Assembly: GCA_014728215.1 (NCBI GenBank) | Contig: WJLZ01000117.1 | Coordinates: 1 to 64,000, forward strand | DNA from: Chitinivibrionales bacterium | GTDB lineage: Bacteria; Fibrobacterota; Chitinivibrionia; Chitinivibrionales; WJKA01 | Direction of reading: 5' to 3' | DNA: 64,000 nucleotides | In this document: in pieces, positions 61,683 to 64,000 of the stretch | Position numbering within the stretch: position 1 is the stretch's first letter | Layout: each line of letters begins with the position of its first letter | Translations under genes and position numbers: made by a program | The notes under the pieces: model-generated | Databases searched by the model: none | What the model saw: the letters and a program-made list of their open reading frames with translations, nothing else | Told to the model about the DNA's origin: nothing

Positions 61683-62072
61683 ATGAAGTCGAAAGAAAAA
61701 ATAGTAACCCTGTATCTTCTTGTTTCCGGTGGCGTGGGGCTGATATATATGGGGCTTTTGTATATTCTGGATTCGGTGGCTGGATATTCGCCTGCGGTTT
61801 CGGTAACCGGCGCCTATGTGACCGCCATGTCTTTCTATTTTATAATCAACAAACTTGTCATATTCGGGCGCTTTAAAAGCGGTAGATCCGGTCGCGAATT
61901 CCTTCAATTCGCCCTTGTTGTAACGGTCAATTATTTCGTAACCCGGTTTATCGTACAGGGCATTCATGCCCTGACGGGAGAAGTCTACTCCGGCTCTGTT
62001 CTGGCCGGGGTTATAACTATATCGCTTACCTACCTTGTATTTGACCGAATTGTGTTTAAAACGCGGGATTAA
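61683..62072 (+). CDS. GtrA-family membrane protein
   Basis: The 129-residue protein has four membrane spans (about residues 8-30, 38-60, 72-95 and 102-122), with the GtrA-like FYFIINKLVIFG (NKxWxF-type motif) between spans two and three. GtrA proteins move polyprenyl-linked sugars across the membrane for surface glycosylation. It starts 20 bases after the fusion-enzyme stop, so cotranscription is likely and hints that the kinase-aldolase may act on a surface-sugar precursor. The end overlaps the convergent hemerythrin gene by 17 bases. Confidence 0.87.
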   Translation: MKSKEKIVTLYLLVSGGVGLIYMGLLYILDSVAGYSPAVSVTGAYVTAMSFYFIINKLVIFGRFKSGRSGREFLQFALVVTVNYFVTRFIVQGIHALTGEVYSGSVLAGVITISLTYLVFDRIVFKTRD

Positions 62073-62613
62073 TCGTTGGTTTTTTTTCCTGTTCATCAAC
62101 AATTCCCGCATACTTTTCGTGAATCATTTTGCGGTCGAATTCCCGGAATCGGAAAAGCATGTCCTGCTCTTCCTTGTCTGAAAGATAGGTCCGTGCTGCC
62201 GGAAAGAATATTTTGTCTTCTTTCTCAATGTGTTGAGGATAGAAATCGATGAGTATCTGAATTTTTTCCGCCATAACCGGAAGAGCTGTTGTATCACCAG
62301 TGCGATAACGATTGTTTGCGTCGACCAGGGCTCCGGTTGTCTGGCGGGCAAATACATGCTCCCGGATCAACTCATTCATCATAACATTGTCCTTTTCGGT
62401 AAGGGAGCGAGAACCCAGATCCTTAAACAGAATATCTTCTTCTTTACCATGATGTGTTCTGTCGGCGTAGGTGCGCAGAAAATCAACGATCGTGTCGATA
62501 AAAAGGGGATCGGCCTGTTCGATTGAACGTATCCTGGCAAGTTCATTACGAGCTACAGAAATCATCCGCTCGATCAACCGGTGTTCTTTCATAAGCGGGC
62601 CACGTATCTGCAT
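62056..62613 (-). CDS. Hemerythrin-domain (HHE) protein
   Basis: The 185-residue protein is a four-helix hemerythrin: MKEHRLIERM (first His), THHGKEEDILF (HxxxE), a mid-helix REHVFAR His, and FYPQHIEKEDKIFFP (HxxxD/E). These ligands form a di-iron site for oxygen or NO sensing or storage. It has no signal peptide. It sits downstream of the truncated radical SAM gene on the same strand by 33 bases. Confidence 0.92.
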   Translation of the reverse strand: MQIRGPLMKEHRLIERMISVARNELARIRSIEQADPLFIDTIVDFLRTYADRTHHGKEEDILFKDLGSRSLTEKDNVMMNELIREHVFARQTTGALVDANNRYRTGDTTALPVMAEKIQILIDFYPQHIEKEDKIFFPAARTYLSDKEEQDMLFRFREFDRKMIHEKYAGIVDEQEKKPTINPAF

Positions 62614-62646
62614 GAGTTGACTCCCTATTTCGAAATCGGAATGGTA

Positions 62647-63063
62647 CTATTCTCCAGCATGCTTCATAGGATGCCTTGCGCTTTCACATCCTGCCTCCAA
62701 GGCACTGTCGACAATTTCCTGAGGAGTACATTTCATGCCCTGTTTAAACGTGCCTCCTGAACCGTGGATCTGGGAAATCTGCCAGTTCTGACAGAAATCG
62801 CAACGGAAATTGCACCCTATGGTCGCCACCGAATATGATGTGCTACCCGGAAGGACCTGATAAAACGGCTTCTTTTCTATCGGATCGACATGCTGAGCAA
62901 TCAGACGGCCGAAAGTGTGAGTATAGAGAACTCCATCAATATTTTCGCGTATACAGCAAAAACCTAGTTTGCCCGGTTTAATCCTGCATCGATGAGAACA
63001 CAGATAGCAATCGACAGCGTTGTCATCCCGTTTTTTGTAAAGCATCGCTTCCTTAGTTGACAT
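62647..63063 (-). pseudogene. Truncated AmmeMemoRadiSam-type radical SAM enzyme
   Basis: Starting at the ATG at 63063 gives 138 residues. Family features are the N-terminal CYLCSHRCRIKPGKLGFC (extra Cys pair), YSVATIGCNFRCDFCQNWQIS with the CxxxCxxC cluster motif, and CTPQEIVDSALEAGC. Full-length relatives have well over 300 residues and continue into an AYTYNEP segment. This frame instead ends ESARHPMKHAGE. The missing two thirds are not found downstream, since the hemerythrin gene begins at once, so a deletion is likely. It may be expressed but cannot form the complete barrel. Confidence 0.75.
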
Positions 63064-63150
63064 AAAAGCACCTATCGGTAATTTAGAAAATCGAAATTCG
63101 AAATGATATGGAAACAAATTTTGATGTTTGAAATTCGAAATTGATTACAA

Positions 63151-63480
63151 TTACTGTTCCTTGACTATAACTTCACCGACCATTCCTGCTTTCTCATGGG
63201 GAATGCAGAAATAGCGGTAGAGTCCGGCAGTGGTAAATGTATGCCTATATTCTTCACCCGGTTGCATAGTGCCCGAATCGAAGGGCTTGGCTCCTTTTGG
63301 GAGTGCAACATTTTTCGGATCATTGGCTTTTTCCAGATAGGACCAGAGCGAATCCGCGGTTGTGTCCGGCATGACTTCGTTCATACCCTGGGGGCTTTCT
63401 TTCTTACCTTCACACCCGCCCAGACCGAAAATTACAATGGCTGACAAAAATAATGATGAACATGCACATGGTCTGTACAT
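63151..63480 (-). CDS. Small cupredoxin-like lipoprotein
   Basis: GGAGGGTGT precedes the ATG at 63480; a longer frame to 63552 is unlikely. The 109-residue product has a lipobox LGGC (Cys23) and ends in a plastocyanin-like copper loop, YRYFCIPHEKAGMVGEVIV, giving Cys, His and Met ligands. The upstream His that completes the type 1 site, expected about 30-40 residues earlier in an HN pair, appears to be replaced (DPKNVALP). The protein may bind copper weakly or use another residue. It would act at the outer face of the inner membrane or in the outer membrane. Confidence 0.82.
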   Translation of the reverse strand: MYRPCACSSLFLSAIVIFGLGGCEGKKESPQGMNEVMPDTTADSLWSYLEKANDPKNVALPKGAKPFDSGTMQPGEEYRHTFTTAGLYRYFCIPHEKAGMVGEVIVKEQ

Positions 63481-63590
63481 ACACCCTCCTTCGTGTTTGG
63501 TAATGGCCACTATTCTTTTTAGTAATGTATCGATTTCCCGTAAAAAATTCATTTGATTGTCTCCTTATGATTACCGGTTTATGTATGGGC

Positions 63591-64000
63591 TCACACTGTC
63601 GCCCGCATTTCTTTCCACGATTCGACCATGACTCCTCTTGCATTGGGATCTCCTTTAACCATGGCTGACATCTATCCTTTTGCCTGCTCGAATGTAACAT
63701 GAGGAGGCCAGATAGGAACCTCAGGATCACAGTGAGCATCGATAACAAAGGGACGGTCGGCTCCGAATGCCTTGTCCACGGCAGGAGCGATAAATTCCGG
63801 CTTGTCTACTTCGATACCATAAAATCCCAGGCTTTCCGCATAGCCGGCATAGGAGAATTCGGGGATATCCTGCGATGCACTGAATTTGGGATTTCCTTCC
63901 ATAACCCTTTGTTCCCAGGTAACCTGGTTCAAATCTTTATTATTCAGCACGAGGATTATAAGCCGGGGATCGTCCCACCGTTTCCAGTACTTTTTGATTG
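63591..64000 (-). CDS. Thiamine-pyrophosphate enzyme (acetolactate synthase/pyruvate oxidase-like), 3' part, with in-frame amber codon
   Basis: The minus frame enters from beyond 64000 (IKKYWKRWDDPRLIILVLNN) and matches the C-terminal TPP-binding domain: SYAGYAESLGF, KPEFIAPAVDKAF, PFVIDAHCDPEVPIWPPH and TFEQAKG. At 63672-63674 a TAG interrupts it. The same frame then continues for 26 codons, MSAMVKGDPNARGVMVESW and so on, ending at TGA (63591-63593), which is how relatives of this enzyme usually end. So either the codon is read through or it is a recent nonsense mutation or consensus error. The reaction (pyruvate-type 2-keto acid decarboxylation) cannot be narrowed from this part. Confidence 0.82.

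Noticed and set aside
1-64000. tRNA, rRNA, CRISPR, insertion sequence or phage genes
   Set aside because: No T-loop/cloverleaf pattern, spaced repeats, transposase or integrase motif was found by eye on either strand.

Overview
The window looks like chromosome from a diderm (Gram-negative) bacterium. It encodes TamA/TamB and a second Omp85 barrel, an OmpA-type lipoprotein, several outer-membrane beta-barrels, many lipobox proteins and L,D-transpeptidases. The gene mix (two CotH kinases, DUF4956, YIP1, a TLC-type nucleotide carrier, HisKA_2 kinases with PAS arrays) is what I would expect from the FCB group, perhaps Fibrobacterota/Chitinispirillia, but that placement is inference. No rRNA, tRNA, CRISPR array, transposase or prophage was seen.

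Layout. 1-1108: edge-truncated minus-strand SASA-type esterase with a fibronectin III domain. 1348-2953: GIY-YIG protein, SUI1-type factor and secreted dienelactone hydrolase. 3108-5176: two outer-membrane barrels flanking a decayed gene. 5517-8272: three-gene ABC-2 exporter. 8318-12624: PilZ-like protein, metallo-beta-lactamase fold enzyme, nitroreductase-like protein, lipoprotein pyrophosphatase and DUF3108 protein. 12702-16665: chimeric, frameshifted L,D-transpeptidase and a glycogen-debranching enzyme. 16785-21931: M48 protease, barrel protein and the DUF4956/porin-like/CotH operon. 22165-29145: lipocalin; operon of Omp85 barrel, secreted kinase-like protein and TLC nucleotide carrier; PAP2 lipoprotein; Ala-rich lipoprotein. 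29444-37642: LysM L,D-transpeptidase, TamA-TamB-YIP1 and OmpA. 38121-46277: NAD-kinase-like protein, VTT-DUF547 fusion and two duplicated histidine kinase plus receiver pairs, the second kinase frameshifted. 46385-51768: CopB-type ATPase, acyl-ligase/ACP/acyltransferase fusion and SPW protein. 51863-57946: CHRD-like lipoprotein, PEP synthase, GAPDH, AI-2E permease remnant and DUF2254. 58094-64000: lipoprotein, second CotH, P-loop kinase-DapA fusion, GtrA, hemerythrin, truncated radical SAM enzyme, cupredoxin, and a TPP enzyme with an in-frame amber codon.

The clearest unlisted signal is regulatory. Seventeen sigma-54 (-24/-12) promoter-like elements lie in intergenic DNA, correctly oriented ahead of genes on both strands. 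Thirteen fit TGGCAY-N5-TTGC exactly, where about 0.25 would be expected by chance in 64 kb counted on both strands. They precede mostly envelope and exported-protein genes, and also GAPDH and a copper ATPase, so RpoN may be a general envelope/stress sigma factor here.

A second theme is exported phosphate chemistry. It comprises two CotH kinases, a third secreted protein with kinase-like motifs encoded beside a nucleotide-carrier-like protein and an Omp85 barrel, a lipoprotein pyrophosphatase and a PAP2 lipoprotein. A third theme is the number of broken or remodelled genes: frameshifts at A9 and G4 runs, an amber codon, truncated radical SAM and AI-2E genes, and an L,D-transpeptidase chimera. 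This means either real decay or consensus errors in the assembly.
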